Origin: Nitzschia sp. DOCU1
Lineage: Eukaryota; Bacillariophyta; Bacillariophyceae; Bacillariales; Bacillariaceae
Direction: 5' to 3'
Length of the DNA: 64,000 nucleotides
Assembly (NCBI GenBank): GCA_951394045.1
Contig: OX595997.1
Span: 1,736,001 to 1,800,000 of the forward strand
This document shows, one piece after another, positions 63,660 through 64,000 of this stretch. Under the pieces are notes generated by a model. That model was given only the letters and a program-made list of their open reading frames with translations, was not told the origin of the DNA and searched no databases. Positions within the stretch are counted from its first letter, which is position 1, and each line of letters starts with the position of its first letter. Position numbers and translations under genes: made by a program.

Positions 63660-64000
63660 ATGGCTGCTGCTGTTGCTTTTCGTAATTACCTTGAGGCCAC
63701 CCTTGGTTTTGATGGGACCCAGTCCACGGCTGTCACCGACCAAGGTTTTGATGACCCTGAGGAGTTTCGCCAACTGACCGATGATGATGTTGATCGTTTG
63801 TGTGCTACCATTCGTCGTCCTGGGGGACAGGTTGGTGGCAACCCCAACCCTGGGGTCCTCATTGGCCAGAACCATGCTTTGCGTTTGAAACAACTTGCCT
63901 ATTATCTTCGTTATTTGTATGCTGTTGGTCGCCCTTGGAACGCTGCTGCTGCAACTCGTAACGTTTTGAAAACCTTGTGGCAGTACAAGCTGCAGATTGA
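63660..64000 (+). CDS. Copia-type gag, copy 2 (3' partial at window edge)
   Basis: Starts with the same ATG and sequence as 62201 and is open to the window end (113 codons seen). Whether it continues into a full gag-pol or is again truncated at the same junction lies outside the window. Confidence 0.7.
   Translation, partial: MAAAVAFRNYLEATLGFDGTQSTAVTDQGFDDPEEFRQLTDDDVDRLCATIRRPGGQVGGNPNPGVLIGQNHALRLKQLAYYLRYLYAVGRPWNAAAATRNVLKTLWQYKLQI

Larger units (their letters stand above)
61654..64000 (+). repeat. 1,459-bp head-to-tail duplication (second copy cut by window edge)
   Basis: Copy 1 is 61654-63112; copy 2 starts at 63113 and runs to 64000 (888 bp seen). Wherever compared the copies are identical, including the noncoding part and the gag start (62201 versus 63660). 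The junction has microhomology ATCATCCATCG: ...GAATC at the left edge, ...GATGTT at the middle one. Confidence 0.9.

Overview
The window reads as nuclear DNA of a diatom, probably a pennate one. Genes are compact, carry short GT-AG introns (mostly 70-95 bp) and sit on both strands. Several marks are typical of diatoms. A fructose-bisphosphatase-like protein starts with a signal peptide followed by an ASAFAP-like Ala-Phe plastid cleavage motif. There is an SLC4-type bicarbonate transporter, two proteins built from Helicase-Associated (HA) domains, a Copia-type gag, and Ser/Thr-rich proteins without named families. The species call is inference; no rRNA or organelle marker is present.

Layout. 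1-2.9 kb: 3' part of a fused mannitol-dehydrogenase-family/uronate isomerase gene. 3.3-5.9 kb: two proteins of unknown function. 5.9-8.9 kb: gene-poor DNA with decayed ORFs and CTA/TAG triplets. 8.9-17.5 kb: small unknown protein, heterotrimeric G-protein beta subunit (3 exons), two class I methyltransferases, membrane RING-H2 protein. 19-27.4 kb: divergent plastid FBPase-like gene, a tandem pair of small paralogues, two low-complexity proteins. 28.3-30.4 kb: a protein resembling the edema-factor/CyaA/ExoY nucleotidyl-cyclase fold. 30.8-39 kb: mobile-element territory, with a decayed PiggyBac-like stretch and then a three-gene cassette (triple-repeat putative DNA-binding protein, DDE transposase, large spliced repeat protein) lying between two direct arrays of a GAAACGGGGTTTT minisatellite. 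39.3-43.5 kb: two HA-domain paralogues. 44.2-47.4 kb: Cys-rich secreted protein with an in-frame stop in its signal peptide. 49-50.4 kb: broken PHD-finger gene. 51.4-53.4 kb: SLC4 transporter. 55.1-57.5 kb: divergently oriented paralogue pair. 59.3-60.4 kb: unknown protein. 61.65-64 kb: a 1,459-bp head-to-tail duplication of a retrotransposon LTR/leader plus gag.

Functional links. The metabolic genes (uronate use, FBPase-like, bicarbonate transport) are unconnected neighbours, not an operon. The strongest candidates for something undescribed are the three-gene cassette with its telomere-like G/T-rich arrays, the cyclase-like protein, the dehydrogenase-isomerase fusion, and the FBPase-like protein that lacks metal-ligand residues. 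A TACCGGTA palindrome recurs at least 16 times, only outside the genes called here.
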